A stretch of 64,000 bases of DNA from positions 39,177,111-39,241,110 of the forward strand of contig NC_092576.1 in NCBI RefSeq assembly GCF_037975245.1, written 5' to 3'. Positions 1-15,100 of the stretch are shown piece by piece (position 1 is the stretch's first letter; the number at the start of each line of letters is the position of its first letter). The notes under the pieces are model-generated. The model ran no database searches, was not told the origin of the DNA, and saw only the letters and a list, made by a program, of their open reading frames with translations. A program made the translations under genes and the position numbers. Source of the DNA: Apostichopus japonicus. Its lineage: Eukaryota; Echinodermata; Holothuroidea; Aspidochirotida; Stichopodidae.

Positions 1-3000
1 ATTAATATTAGACTGTTCATTAAATTCTCACACACATTGGGACCCTTATAGTAAAAAAAAAAACCCTTTGACATTACATTTAATATACATCACCTTAATC
101 TATGCTGTTGGAAATGGTCAAAAAAATCTTTCTCAAACAATAGGAGAAAACCATAACAGTGTACATCCCTATTTTCTCTATAATATATCAAATTGTATGT
201 TAATGTAGCACATGCAATAGCATATATTCTGATTAGGGCTTTCCAATCATCCCCACCCCTCATTCCCACTCAACTAGTGGAATGACATCAAAACATTATT
301 TATACATAATATCACAATATTAGGGCGTTATGGAGGTCTGACCCTTTATAGGGTACCTAATTCCATAGTAACCCACACCACTTGACATATGCAATGAGCT
401 AGATAGTGTGATAGTGTTCAAACTGTAATTTTCAGGACATATCAAACTTTACGTAGCAGGGAGAAAAGCAAATAGACGACCAAGAGGTCACGTAAGTCAC
501 TTGGACCCCCCCACCCCTCCCCGACCCTCCATCCGATTCAACAAGGATGAATACACATAAAATCCTATGCTTTCAAATATTTGATCCTAATGATAGCCCT
601 AGAACATACATGTAGCTGCTTTCCCAGTTTCCCCCTCCAGCAACATCCCCCCCCCTTTTGCCCCACATGATGGTTCCACATATGGGTGGAGCCTGTAAAA
701 GTTGGACAAGGCTATTTTCTACACTGATGTATTTGAGATTAAGCAGTTCATCAATTTGGAATGACAACAAAACTTTGAAACGGTGGAAATAAGATGGTCA
801 AAAATTAATATTAGACTGTTCATTAAATTCTCACACACATTGGGACCCTAATAGTAAGAAAGAAAACCCTTTGACATTACATTTAATATACATCACCTTA
901 ATCTATGCTGTTGGAAATGGTCAAAAAAATCTTTCTCAAACAATAGGAGAAAACCATATCAGTGTACATCCCTATTTTCTCTCTAATATATCAAATTGTA
1001 TGAATGTAGCACATGCAACAGCATATATTCTGATTAGGGCTTTCCAATCATCCCCACCCCTCATTCCCACTCAACTAGTGGAATGACATCAAAACATTAT
1101 TTATACATAATATCACAATATTAGGGCGTTATGGAGGTCTGACCCTGTATAGGGTACCTAATTCCATAGTAACCCACACCACTTGACATATGCAATGAGC
1201 TAGATAGAGTGATAGTGTACAAACTGTAATTTTCAGGACATATCAAACTTTACGTAGCAGGTAGAAAAGCAAATAGACGACCAAGAGGTCACGTAAGTCA
1301 CTTGGACCCCCCCACCCCTCCTCGACCCTCCATCCCATTCAACAAGGATGAATACACATAAAATTCTATGCTTTCAAATATCTGATCCTAATGATAGCCC
1401 TAGAACCTACAAATAGCTGCTTTCCCAGTTTCCCCCTCCAGCAACACCCCCCCCCCTTTTGCCCCACATGATGGTTACACATATGGGTGGAGCCTGTAAA
1501 AGTTGGACAAGGTTATTTTCTACACTGATGTATTTGAGATTAAGCAGTTCACCAATTTGGAATGACATCGAAACTTTGAAAAGGTGGAAATAAGATGGTC
1601 AAAAACTAATATTAGACTGTTCATTAAATTCTCACACACATTATGGGGACCCTAATAGTTGGGAAAAAAAAAAAACATTCTACTTTACATTTAATATACA
1701 TCACCTTAATCTATGCTGTTGGAAATGGTGAAAAAAAAAATTTCTCAAACAATAGGAGAAAGCCATAACAGTGTACATCCCTATTTTCTCTATAATATAT
1801 CAAATTGTATGAATGTAGCACATGCAACAGCATATATATTCTGATTAGGGCTTTCCAATCATCCCCACCCCTCATTCCCACTCAACTAGTGGAATGACAT
1901 CAAAACATTATTTATACATAATATCACAATATTAGGGCGTTATGGAGGTCTGACCCTTTATAGGGTACCTAATTCCATAGTAACCCACACCACTTGACAT
2001 ATGCAATGAGCTAGATAGAGTGATAGTGTACAAACTGTAATTTTCAGGACATATCAAACTTTACGTAGCAGGGAGAAAAGCAAATAGACGACTAAGAGGG
2101 CAGCCAAGTCAATTGGACCCCCCACCCCTCCCCGACCCTCCATCCGATTCAACAAGGATGAATACACATAAAATCCTATGCTTTCAAATATTTGATCCTA
2201 ATGATAGCCCTAGAACATACATATAGCTGCTTTCCCAGTTTCCCCCTCCAGCAACACCCCCCCCCCCTTTTGCCCCACATGATGGTTCCACATATGGGTG
2301 GAGCCTGTAAAAGTTGGACAAGGCTATTTTCTACACTGATGTATTTGAGATTAAGCAGTTCATCAATTTGGAATGACAACAAAACTTTGAAACGGTGGAA
2401 ATAAGATGGTCAAAAATTAATATTAGACTGTTCATTAAATTCTCACACACATTGGGACCCTTATAGTAAAAAAAAAAACCCTTTGACATTACATTTAATA
2501 TACATCACCTTAATCTATGCTGTTGGAAATGGTCAAAAAAATCTTTCTCAAACAATAGGAGAAAACCATAACAGTGTACATCCCTATTTTCTCTATAATA
2601 TATCAAATTGTATGAATGTAGCACATGCAACAGCATATATTCTGATTAGGGCTTTCCAATCATCCCCACCCCTCATTCCCACTCAACTATTGGAATGACA
2701 TCAAAACATTATTTATACATAATATCACAATATTAGGGCGTTATGGAGGTCTGACCCTTTATAGGGTACCTAATTCCATAGTAACCCACACCACTTGCCA
2801 CATGCAATGAGCTAGATAGTGTGATAGTGTACAAACTGTAATTTTCAGGACATATCAAACTTTACGTAGCAGGTAGAAAAGCAAATAGACGACCAAGAGG
2901 GCACGCAAGTCACTTGGGCCCCCCCACCCCTCCCCGACCCTCCATCCCATTCAACAAGGATGAATACACATAAAATCCTATGCTTTCAAATATTTGATCC

Positions 3001-6000
3001 TAATGATAGCTCTAACCTACATATAGCTGCTTTCCCAGTTTCCCCCTCCAGCAACCCCCCCCCCCCTTTTGCCCCACATGATGGTTCCACATATGGGTGG
3101 AGCCTGTAAAAGTTGGACAAGGTAATTTTCTACACTGTTGTATTTGAGATTAAGCAGTTCACCAATTTGGAATGACAACAAAACTTTGAAACGGTGAAAA
3201 TAAGATGGTCAAAAATTAATATTAGACTGTTCATTAAATTCTCACACACATTGGGACCCTAATAGTTGGAAAAAAAACCTTTGACATTACATTTAATATA
3301 CATCACCTTAATCTATGCTGTTGGAAATGGTAAAAAAAAATCTTTCTCAAACAATAGGAGAAAGCCATAACAGTGTACATCCCTATTTTCTCTCTAATAT
3401 ATCAAATTGTATGAATGTAGCACATGCAACAGCATATATTCTGATTAGGGCTTTCCAATCATCCCCACCCCTCATCCCCACTCAACTAGTGGAATGACAT
3501 CAAAACATTATTTATACATAATATCACAATATTAGGGCGTTATGGAGGTCTGACCCTGTATAGGGTACCTAATTCCATAGTAACCCACACCACTTGACAT
3601 ATGCAATGAGCTAGATAGAGTGATAGTGTACAAACTGTAATTTTCAGGACATATCAAACTTTACGTAGCAGGTAGAAAAGCAAATAGACGACCAAGAGGG
3701 CAGCCAATTCAATTGGACCCCCCACCCCTCCCCGACCCTCCATCCGATTCAACAAGGATGAATACACATAAAATCCTATGCTTTCAAATATTTGATCCTA
3801 ATGATAGCCCTAGAACATACATATAGCTGCTTTCCCAGTTTCCCCCTCCAGCAACACCCCCCCCCCCCTTTTGCCCCACATGATGGTTCCACATATGGGT
3901 GGAGCCTGTAAAAGTTGGACAAGGCTATTTTCTACACTGATGTATTTGAGATTAAGCAGTTCATCAATTTGGAATGACAACAAAACTTTGAAACGGTGGA
4001 AATAAGATGGTCAAAAATTAATATTAGACTGTTCATTAAATTCTCACACACATTGGGACCCTTATAGTAAAAAAAAAAACCCTTTGACATTACATTTAAT
4101 ATACATCACCTTAATCTATGCTGTTGGAAATGGTCAAAAAAATCTTTCTCAAACAATAGGAGAAAACCATAACAGTGTACATCCCTATTTTCTCTATAAT
4201 ATATCAAATTGTATGTTAATGTAGCACATGCAATAGCATATATTCTGATTAGGGCTTTCCAATCATCCCCACCCCTCATTCCCACTCAACTAGTGGAATG
4301 ACATCAAAACATTATTTATACATAATATCACAATATTAGGGCGTTATGGAGGTCTGACCCTGTATAGGGTACCTAATTCCACAGTAACCCACACCACTTG
4401 ACATATGCAATGAGCTAGATAGAGTGATAGTGTACAAACTGTAATTTTCAGGACATATCAAACTTTACGTAGCAGGTAGAAAAGCAAATAGACGACCAAG
4501 AGGGCACGTAAGTCACTTGGACCCCCCCACCCCTCCTCGACCCTCCATCCCATTCAACAAGGATGAATACACATAAAATTCTATGCTTTCAAATATCTGA
4601 TCCTAATGATAGCCCTAGAACCTACAAATAGCTGCTTTCCCAGTTTCCCCCTCCAGCAACACCCCCCCCCTTTTGCCCCACATGATGGTTCCACATATGG
4701 GTGGAGCCTGTAAAAGTTGGACAAGGTTATTTTCTACACTGATGTATTTGAGATTAAGCAGTTCACCAATTTGGAATGACAACAAAACTTTGAAACGGTG
4801 GAAATAAGATGGTCAAAAATTAATATTAGACTGTTCATTAAATTCTTACACACATTATGGGGACCCTAATAGTTGGAGAAAAAAAAAACCTTTGACATTA
4901 CATTTAATATACATCACCTTAATCTATGCTGTTGGAAATGGTAAAAAAAATCTTTTCAAACAATAGGAGAAAGCAATAACAGTGTACATCCCTATTTTCT
5001 CTCTAATATATCAAATTGTATGAATGTAGCACATGCAACAGCATATATTCTGATTAGGGCTTTCCAATCATCCCCACCCCTCATTCCCACTCAACTAGTG
5101 GAATGACATCAAAACATTATTTATACATAATATCACAATATTAGGGCGTTATGAGGGTCTGACCCTGTATACGGGACCTGATTCCATAGTAACCCACACC
5201 ACTTGCCACATGCAATGATCTAGATAGAGTGATAGTGTACAAACTGTAATTTTCAGGACATATCAAACTTTACGTAGCAGGTAGAAAAGCAAATAGACGA
5301 CCAATAGGGCAGCCAAGTCAATTGGACACCCCCCACCCCTCCCCGACCCTCCATCCCATTCAACAAGGATGAATACACATAAAATCCTATGCTTTCAAAT
5401 ATTTGATCCTAATGATAGCTCTAACCTACATATAGCTGCTTTCCCAGTTTCCCCCTCCAGCAATCCCCCCCCCCCTCCCTTTTGCCCAACATTATGGTTC
5501 CACATATGGGTGGAGCCTGTAAAAGTTGGACAAGATCATTTTCTACACTGATGCATTTGAGATTAAGCAGTTCATCAATTTGGAATGACATCAAAACTTT
5601 GAAACGGTGAAAATAAGATGGTCAAAAATTAATATTAGGCTGTTCATTAATTCTCACACACATTGGGACCCTAATAGTTGAAAAAAAAAACCCTTTGACA
5701 TTACATTTAATATACATCACCTTAATCTATGCTGTTGGAAATGGTAAACAAATCTTTCTCAAACAATAGGAGAAAGCCATAACAGTGTACATCCCTATTT
5801 TCTCTATAATATATCAAATTGTATGAATGTAGCACATGCAACAGCATATATATTCTGATTAGGGCTTTCCAATCATCCCCACCCCTCATTCCCACTCAAC
5901 TAGTGGAATGACATCAAAACATTATTTATACATAATATCACAATATTAGGGCGTTATGGAGGTCTGACCCTTTATAGGGTACCTAATTCCATAGTAACCC

Positions 6001-9000
6001 ACACCACTTGACATATGCAATGAGCTAGATAGAGTGATAGTGTACAAACTGTAATTTTCAGGACATATCAAACTTTACGTAGCAGGGAGAAAAGCAAATA
6101 GACGACCAAGAGGGCAGCCAAGTCAATTGGACCCCCCCCACCCCTCCCCGACCCTCCATCCGATTCAACAAGGATGAATACACATAAAATCCTATGCTTT
6201 CAAATATTTGATCCTAATGATAGCCCTAGAACATACAAATAGCTGCTTTCCCAGTTTCCCCCTCCAGCAACACCCTCCCCCCCTTTTGCCCCACATGATG
6301 GTTCCACATATGGGTGGAGCCTGTAAAAGTTGGACAAGGCTATTTTCTACACTGATGTATTTGAGATTAAGCAGTTCATCAATTTGGAATGACAACAAAA
6401 CTTTGAAACGGTGGAAATAAGATGGTCAAAAATTAATATTAGACTGTTCATTAAATTCTCACACACATTGGGACCCTAATAGTAAAAAAAAAACCCTTTG
6501 ACATTACATTTAATATACATCACCTTAATCTATGCTGTTGGAAATGGTCAAAAAAATCTTTCTCAAACAATAGGAGAAAACCATATCAGTGTACATCCCT
6601 ATTTTCTCTCTAATATATCAAATTGTATGAATGTAGCACATGCAACAGCATATATTCTGATTAGGGCTTTCCAATCATCCCCACCCCTCATTCCCACTCA
6701 ACTAGTGGAATGACATCAAAACATTATTTATACATAATATCACAATATTAGGGCGTTGTGAGGGTCTGACCCTGTATACGGTACCTGATTCCATAGTAAC
6801 CCACACCACTTGCCACATGCAATGATCTAGATAGAGTGATAGTGTACAAACTGTAATTTTCAGGACATATCAAACTTTACGTAGCAGGTAGAAAAGCAAA
6901 TAGACGACCAATAGGGCAGCCAAGTCAATTGGACACCCCCCACCCCTCCCCGACCCTCCATCCCATTCAACAAGGATGAATACACATAAAATCCTATGCT
7001 TTCAAATATCTGATCCTAATGATATCTCTAACCTACATATAGCTGCTTTCCCAGTTTCCCCCTCCAGCAATCCCCACCCCCTCCTTTTTGCCCAACATTA
7101 TGGTTCCACATATGGGTGGAGCCTGTAAAAGTTGGACAAGATCATTTTCTACACTGATGCATTTGAGATTAAGCAGTTCATCAATTTGGAATGACATCAA
7201 AACTTTGAAACGGTGAAAATAAGATGGTCAAAAATTAATATTAGGCTGTTCATTAATTCTCACACACATTGGGACCCTAATAGTTGAAAAAAAAAACCTT
7301 TGACATTACATTTAATATACATCACCTTAATCTATGCTGTTGGAAATGGTAAACAAATCTTTCTCAAACAATAGGAGAAAGCCATAACAGTGTACATCCC
7401 TATTTTCTCTATGATATATCAAAATGTATGAATACAGCACATGCAACAGCATATATATTCTGAATAGGGCTTTCCAATCATCCCCACCCCTCATTCCCAC
7501 TCAACTAGTGAAATGACATCAAAACATTATTTATACATAATATCACATTATTAGGGCGTTATGGAGGTCTGACCCTGTATACGGTACCTGATTCCATAGT
7601 AACCCACACCACTTGCCACATGCAATGATCTAGATAGAGTGATAGTGTACAAACTGTAATTTTCAGGACATATCAAACTTTACGTAGCAGGTAGAAAAGC
7701 AAATAGACGACCAATAGGGCAGCCAAGTCAATTGGACACCCCCACCCCTCCCCGACCCTCCATCCCATTCAACAAGGATGAATACACATAAAATCCTATG
7801 CTTTCAAATATTTGATCCTAATGATAGCTCTAACCTACATATAGCTGCTTTCCCAGTTTCCCCCTCCAGCAACCCCCCCACCCCCCTCCCTTTTGCCCAA
7901 CATTATGGTTCCACATATGGGTGGAGCCTGTAAAAGTTGGACAAGATCAATTTCTACACTGATGCATTTGAGATTAAGCAGTTCATCAATTTGGAATGAC
8001 ATCGAAACTTTGAAACGGTGAAAATGAGATGGTCAAAAACTAATATTAGACTGTTCATTAAATTCTCACACACATTATGGGGACCCTAATAGTTGGAGAA
8101 AAAAAAACATTCTACCTTACATTTAATATACATCACCTTAATCTATGCTGTTGGAAATGGTCAAAAAAATCTTTCTCAAACAATAGGAGAAAGCCATAAC
8201 AGTGTACATCCCTATTTTCTCTACAATATATCAAATTGTATGAATACAGCACATGCAACAGCATATATATTCTGATTAGGGCTTTCCAATCATCCCCACC
8301 CCTCATTCCCACTCAACTAGTGGAATGACATCAAAACATTATTTATACATAATATCACATTATTAGGGCGTTATGAGGGTCTGACCCTGTATACGGTACC
8401 TAATTCCATAGTAACCCACACAACTTGCCACATGCAATGATCTAGATAGAGTGATAGTGTACAAACTGTAATTTTCAGGACATATCAAACTTTACGTAGC
8501 AGGTAGAAAAGCAAATAGACGACCAATAGGACAGCCAAGTCAATTGGACACCCCCCACCCCTCCCCGACCCTCCATCCCATTCAACAAGGATGAATACAC
8601 ATAAAATCCCAAATATTTGATCCTAATGATAGCTCTAACCTACATATAGCTGCTTTCCCAGTTTCCCCCTACAGCAATCCCCCCCCCCTCCCTTTTGCCC
8701 CACATGATGGTTCCACATATGGGTGGAGCCTGTAAAGTTGGACAAGGTTATTTTCTACACTGATGTATTTGAGATTAAGCAGTTCACCAATTTGGAATGA
8801 CATCAAAACTTTGAAACGGTGAAAATAAGATGGTCAAAAATTAATATTAGACTGTTCATTAAATTCTCACACACATTATGGGGACCCTAATAATTGAAAA
8901 AAAAACCTTCTACTCTACATTTAATATACATCACCTTAATCTATGCTGTTGGAAATGGTAAAATAAATCTTTCTCAAACAATAGGAGAAAGCCATAACAG

Positions 9001-11808
9001 TGTACATCCCTATTTTCTCTCTAATATATCAAATTGTATGAATGTAGCACATGCAACAGCGTATATTCTGATTAGGGCTTTCCAATCATCCCCACCCCTC
9101 ATTCCCACTCAACTAGTGGAATGACATCAAACCATTATTTATACATAATATCACAATATTAGGGCGTTATGGAGGTCTGACCCTGTATAGGGTACCTAAT
9201 TCCATAGTAACCCACACCACTTGACGTATGCAATGAGCTAGATAGAGTAATAGTGTACAAACTGTTATTTTCAGGACATATCAAACTTTACGTAGCAGGG
9301 AGAAAAGCAAATAGACGACCAATAGGGCACGCAAGTCAATTGGACACCCCCCACCCCTCCCCGACCCTCCATCCCATTCAACAAAGATGAATACACATAA
9401 AATCCTATGCTTTCAAATATTTGATCCTAATGATAGCTCTAACCTACATATAGCTGCTTTCCCAGTTTCCCCCTCTAGCAACCCCCCCCCCCCTTTTGCC
9501 CCACATGATGGTTCCACATATGGGTGGAGCCTGTAAAAGTTGGACAAGGTAATTTTCTACACTGTTGTATTTGAGATTAAGCAGTTCACCAATTTGGAAT
9601 GACATCAAAACTTTGAAAAGGTGAAAATAAGATGGTCAAAAATTAATATTAGACTGTTCATTAAATTCTCACACACATTATGGGGACCCTAATAGTTGGA
9701 AAACAAACCTTCTACTTTACATTTAATATACATCACCTTAATCTATGCTGTTGGAAATGGTAAAAAAATCTTTCTCAAACAATAGGAGAAAACCATAACA
9801 GTGTACATCCCTATTTTCTCTCTAATATATCAAATTGTATGAATGCAGCACATGCAACAGCATATATATTCTGATTAGGGCTTTCCAATCATCCCCACCC
9901 CTCATTCCCACTCAACTAGTGGAATGACATCAAAACATTATTTATACATAATATCACAATATTAGGGCGTTATGGAGGTCTGACCCTGTATAGGGTACCT
10001 GATTCCATAGTAACCCACACCACTTGCCACATGCAATGAGCTAGATAGTGTGATAGTGTACAAACTGTAATTTTCAAGACATATCAAACTTTACGTAGCA
10101 GGTAGAAAAGCAAATAGACGACCTAGAGGGCACGCAAGTCACTTGGGCCCCCCACCCCTCCCCGACCCTCCATCCCATTCAACAATGATGAATACACATA
10201 AAATCCTATGCTTTCAAATATTTGATCCTAATGATAGCTCTAACCTACATATAGCTGCTTTCCCAGTTTCCCCCTCTAGCAACCCCCCCCCCTTTTGCCC
10301 CACATGATGGTTCCACATATGGGTGGAGCCTGTAAAAGTTGGACAAGGTAATTTTCTACACTGTTGTATTTGAGATTAAGCAGTTCACCAATTTGGAATG
10401 ACATCAAAACTTTGAAAAGGTGAAAATAAGATGGTCAAAAACTAATATTAGACTGTTCATTAAATTCTCACACACATAATGGGGACCCTAATAGTTGGGA
10501 AAAAAAAAAAACATTCTACCTTACATTTAATATACATCACCTTAATCTATGCTGTTGGAAATGGTGAAAAAAAAAATTTCTCAAACAATAGGAGAAAGCC
10601 ATATCAGTGTACATCCCTATTTTCTCTATAATATATCAAATTGTATGAATGTAGCACATGCAACAGCATATATATTCTGCTTAGGACTTTCCAATCATCC
10701 CCACCCCTCATTCCCACTCAACTAGTGGAATGACATCAAAACATTATTTATACATAATATCACATTATTAGGGCGTTTATGGAGGTCTGACCCTGTATAC
10801 GGTACCTGATTCCATAGTAACCCACACCACTTGCCACATGCAATGATCTAAATAGAGTGATAGTGTACAAACTGTAATTTTCAGGACATATCAAACTTTA
10901 CGTAGCAGGGAGAAAAGCAAATAGACGACCAATAGGGCAGCCAAGTCAATTGGACACCCCCCACCCCTCCCCGACCCTCCATCCCATTCAACAAGGATGA
11001 ATACACATAAAATTCTATGCTTTCAAATATTTGATCCTAATGATAGCCCTAGAACCTACATATAGCTGCTTTCCCAGTTTCCCCCTCCAGCAACACCCCC
11101 CCCCCTTTTGCCCCACATGATGGTTCCACATATGGGTGGAGCCTGTAAAAGTAGGACAAGGTTATTTTCTACACTGATGTATTTGAGATTAAGCAGTTCA
11201 TCAATTTGGAATGACAACAAAACTTTGAAACGGTGGAAATAAGATGGTCAAAAATTAATATTAGACTGTTCATTAAATTTTCACACACATTGGGACCCTA
11301 ATAGTAAAAAAAAAACCCTTTGACATTACATTTAATATACATCACCTTAATCTATGCTGTTGGAAATGGTAAAAAAAATCTTTCTCAAACAATAGGAGAA
11401 AGCCATAACAGTGTACATCATGGGCGGCGATCCTGGGGGGGATGGGGGGGATATATCCCCCCCATGAAAATGGGTGGAGGGGATGTAATACACCATATCC
11501 CCCCCCACCAAATGCCAGGAATAAGAATATTTTCATGCCTTCATTTATGCATCATCGTGAATGTACGGCTCTTTTTAGCTTCATTTCTCGCCTATACCAT
11601 AAACGCATAAACCGTCTTTATAAAGCAAGAATAGTTGACTGTAGGCTTCATTGGCCCTATAACAACAAAATGTATTATTGCGCCCACGGTATTGATATAG
11701 TACATATATGCACCCTCATAGTATTCATATAGGCCCTATAGTAGGCCTAAACACGTACATGTTCCCTCGAACAGCTGAGAATCTCATGTTACCAGGGTAA
11801 TGCTTAAT

Positions 11809-12181
11809 TAGGGGCGTCGGAGCGGTTCGCCGGACCAATATTCACGGCGCAAAAAAAAAAGGAGAAAAAAGTAGCACTAAGAAGAAAAAAAGGCAAAAAA
11901 TAAAGAACCAAAATGAAAAAATACTTCAAAATGTGTTTCAGAAGATTAATCGGGTACAAAAACAGACAAGGGAGAATGCACAGAAGAAAAGCTCGGGAAG
12001 TGCCATTTCCTGCAATCTGGGAGGCATTTTTTCAAAATTTTCTCCATTACGCTACGCGCCAACCAATGGTGGCGCGTAGCGTAGTTTGACCTTCCAAACG
12101 TCCCCCACCCCCCCGATAATTATGGTAGATGGCCACACTCTGATCTTCCGTACCAATCCCAAATAGCTTCAGACGCCCCTG
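11809..12181. mobile_element. smaller inverted-repeat element nested in the 1.2-kb element
   Basis: The ends TAGGGGCGTCGGAGC and, read inward from the other side, CAGGGGCGTCTGAAGC form an imperfect inverted repeat about 370 bp apart. TTAAT stands on both outer sides (11,804-11,808 and 12,182-12,186), a possible 5-bp target duplication. The interior is A-rich with a strong hairpin (12,048-12,083) and no coding potential. CAGGGG-type ends are common in hAT-like miniature elements, but the short duplication does not fit hAT well, so the class is unsure. Confidence 0.55.
12048..12083. repeat. perfect 14-bp hairpin, GC-rich
   Basis: TACGCTACGCGCCA (12,048-12,061) is followed after 8 bases by its exact reverse complement TGGCGCGTAGCGTA (12,070-12,083). 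A decayed relative of this hairpin and about 90 bp of its left flank recurs at about 12,477-12,571 (both start ctcgggaagtgcc and contain cgcgccaac, then atggtggcgc). Confidence 0.85.
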
Positions 12182-15100
12182 TTAATACACGTACGTTTCA
12201 CCTGGATGCCCTAGCAATCGGTACCTAGGAATGTAACTATGTGTAATTGTGTATTGCATGTGTATAGGCCTAAAATAGCCTGCATGAGGCCATTTTCTTC
12301 ATCGCATAATATAAAGAGCTCTCGAACATTCTAACGTAGCGCCTGAAACAAGATTGACAGGGGCAATTTTCCCAAAATAACACCCGAAATTAAAAAAAAA
12401 ATTATTTTGGATCCTGATTATGAGATATTTCGGACATGAAATCCCTATTTTAAAGTTGGGTATATGCCGCTTGGAAACCTCGGGAAGTGCCGTTTCCGGC
12501 CATCTAGAGGGTTTGTAAATCCCAAAATTTTCTTGTACGCTTCGCGCCAACTTATGGTGGCGCTACGCTTAGATAGTCAACAAGGTCATATCACCCCCAC
12601 TCGGAAGTACGGATCGCCGCCCATGGTGTACATCCCTATTTTCTCTCTAATATATCAAATTGTATGAATGTAGCACATGCAACAGCATATATTCTGATAT
12701 ATTCCAATCATCCCCACCCCTCATTCCCACTCAACTAGTGGAATGACATCAAAACATTATTTATACATAATATCACAATATTAGGGCGTTATGGAGGTCT
12801 GACCCTGTATAGGGTACCTGATTCCATAGTAACCCACACCACTTGCCACATGCAATGAGCTAGATAGTGTGATAGTGTACAAACTGTAATTTTCAAGACA
12901 TATCAAACTTAACGTAGCAGGTAGAAAAGCAAATAGACGACCTAGAGGGCACGCAAGTCACTTGGGCCCCCCACCCCTCCCCGACCCTCCATCCCATTCA
13001 ACAATGATGAATACACATAAAATCCTATGCTTTCAAATATTTGATCCTAATGATAGCTCTAACCTACATATAGCTGCTTTCCCAGTTTCCCCCTCTAGCA
13101 ACCCCCCCCCCTTTTGCCCCACATGATGGTTCCACATATGGGTGGAGCCTGTAAAAGTTGGACAAGGTAATTTTCTACACTGTTGTATTTGAGATTAAGC
13201 AGTTCACCAATTTGGAATGACATCAAAACTTTGAAAAGGTGAAAATAAGATGGTCAAAAACTAATATTAGACTGTTCATTAAATTCTCACACACATAATG
13301 GGGACCCTAATAGTTGGGAAAAAAAAAAAACATTCTACCTTACATTTAATATACATCACCTTAATCTATGCTGTTGGAAATGGTGAAAAAAAAAATTTCT
13401 CAAACAATAGGAGAAAGCCATATCAGTGTACATCCCTATTTTCTCTATAATATATCAAATTGTATGAATGTAGCACATGCAACAGCATATATATTCTGCT
13501 TAGGACTTTCCAATCATCCCCACCCCTCATTCCCACTCAACTAGTGGAATGACATCAAAACATTATTTATACATAATATCACATTATTAGGGCGTTTATG
13601 GAGGTCTGACCCTGTATACGGTACCTGATTCCATAGTAACCCACACCACTTGCCACATGCAATGATCTAAATAGAGTGATAGTGTACAAACTGTAATTTT
13701 CAGGACATATCAAACTTTACGTAGCAGGGAGAAAAGCAAATAGACGACCAATAGGGCAGCCAAGTCAATTGGACACCCCCCACCCCTCCCCGACCCTCCA
13801 TCCCATTCAACAAGGATGAATACACATAAAATTCTATGCTTTCAAATATTTGATCCTAATGATAGCCCTAGAACCTACATATAGCTGCTTTCCCAGTTTC
13901 CCCCTCCAGCAACACCCCCCCCCCCTTTTGCCCCACATGATGGTTCCACATATGGGTGGAGCCTGTAAAAGTAGGACAAGGTTATTTTCTACACTGATGT
14001 ATTTGAGATTAAGCAGTTCATCAATTTGGAATGACAACAAAACTTTGAAACGGTGGAAATAAGATGGTCAAAAATTAATATTAGACTGTTCATTAAATTT
14101 TCACACACATTGGGACCCTAATAGTAAAAAAAAAACCCTTTGACATTACATTTAATATACATCACCTTAATCTATGCTGTTGGAAATGGTAAAAAAAATC
14201 TTTCTCAAACAATAGGAGAAAGCCATAACAGTGTACATCCCTATTTTCTCTCTAATATATCAAATTGTATGAATGTAGCACATGCAACAGCATATATTCT
14301 GATATATTCCAATCATCCCCACCCCTCATTCCCACTCAACTAGTGGAATGACATCAAAACATTATTTATACATAATATCACAATATTAGGGCGTTATGGA
14401 GGTCTGACCCTGTATAGGGTACCTAATTCCATAGTAACCCACACCACTTGACGTATGCAATGAGCTAGATAGAGTAATAGTGTACAAACTGTTATTTTCA
14501 GGACATATCAAACTTTACGTAGCAGGGAGAAAAGCAAATAGACGACCAATAGGGCACGCAAGTCAATTGGACACCCCCCACCCCTCCCCGACCCTCCATC
14601 CCATTCAACAAAGATGAATACACATAAAATCCTATGCTTTCAAATATTTGATCCTAATGATAGCTCTAACCTACATATAGCTGCTTTCCCAGTTTCCCCC
14701 TCTAGCAACCCCCCCCCCCTTTTGCCCCACATGATGGTTCCACATATGGGTGGAGCCTGTAAAAGTTGGACAAGGTTATTTTCTACACTGATGTATTTGA
14801 GATTAAGCAGTTCACCAATTTGGAATGACATCGAAACTTTGAAACGGTGAAAATAAGATGGTCAAAAATTAATATTAGACTGTTCATTAAATTCTCACAC
14901 ACATTATGGGGACCCTAATAGTTGGGAAAAAAAAAAAACATTCTACTTTACATTTAATATACATCACCTTAATCTATGCTGTTGGAAATGGTAAAAAAAA
15001 TCTTTCTCAAACAATAGGAGAAAACCATAACAGTGTACATCCCTATTTTCTCTATAATATATCAAATTGTATGAATGTAGCACATGCAATAGCATATATT

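Larger units (their letters stand above)
11419..12625. mobile_element. 1,207-bp terminal-inverted-repeat element inserted in the satellite
   Basis: The left end CATGGGCGGCGATCC is matched by its exact reverse complement at the right end (12,611-12,625), a perfect 15-bp inverted repeat. The flanks carry the duplication GTGTACAT (11,411-11,418 and 12,626-12,633), which is single in every uninterrupted satellite unit. An 8-bp duplication fits hAT-like elements, although the end does not follow the usual hAT terminal consensus, so the superfamily is inferred. The interior has a GC-rich left part, purine-rich and A-rich tracts and no transposase reading frame, so it is non-autonomous. The sister satellite copy at about 14,231 is the empty site. 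Confidence 0.9.
9990..14238. repeat. higher-order duplication within the satellite (offset ~2,820)
   Basis: The stretch from about 9,990 to 11,418 is repeated almost without change from about 12,810 to 14,238. Private variants are shared: cctagagggcacgc at about 10,120 and 12,940, cacacataatgggg at about 10,475 and 13,295, and ttaaattttcacacac at about 11,275 and 14,095. The variant ctgatatattcc occurs only at 12,694 (just after the inserted element) and at 14,299. The offset between the two copies after the insertion is 1,605, i.e. two satellite units, so this is a two-unit duplication typical of unequal exchange. Confidence 0.85.

Noticed and set aside
871..1086. Recurring 60-96 codon open frames in the satellite (both strands)
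   Set aside because: They repeat only because the unit repeats, change frame with C-run and A-run length, lack splice or start context and match no family.
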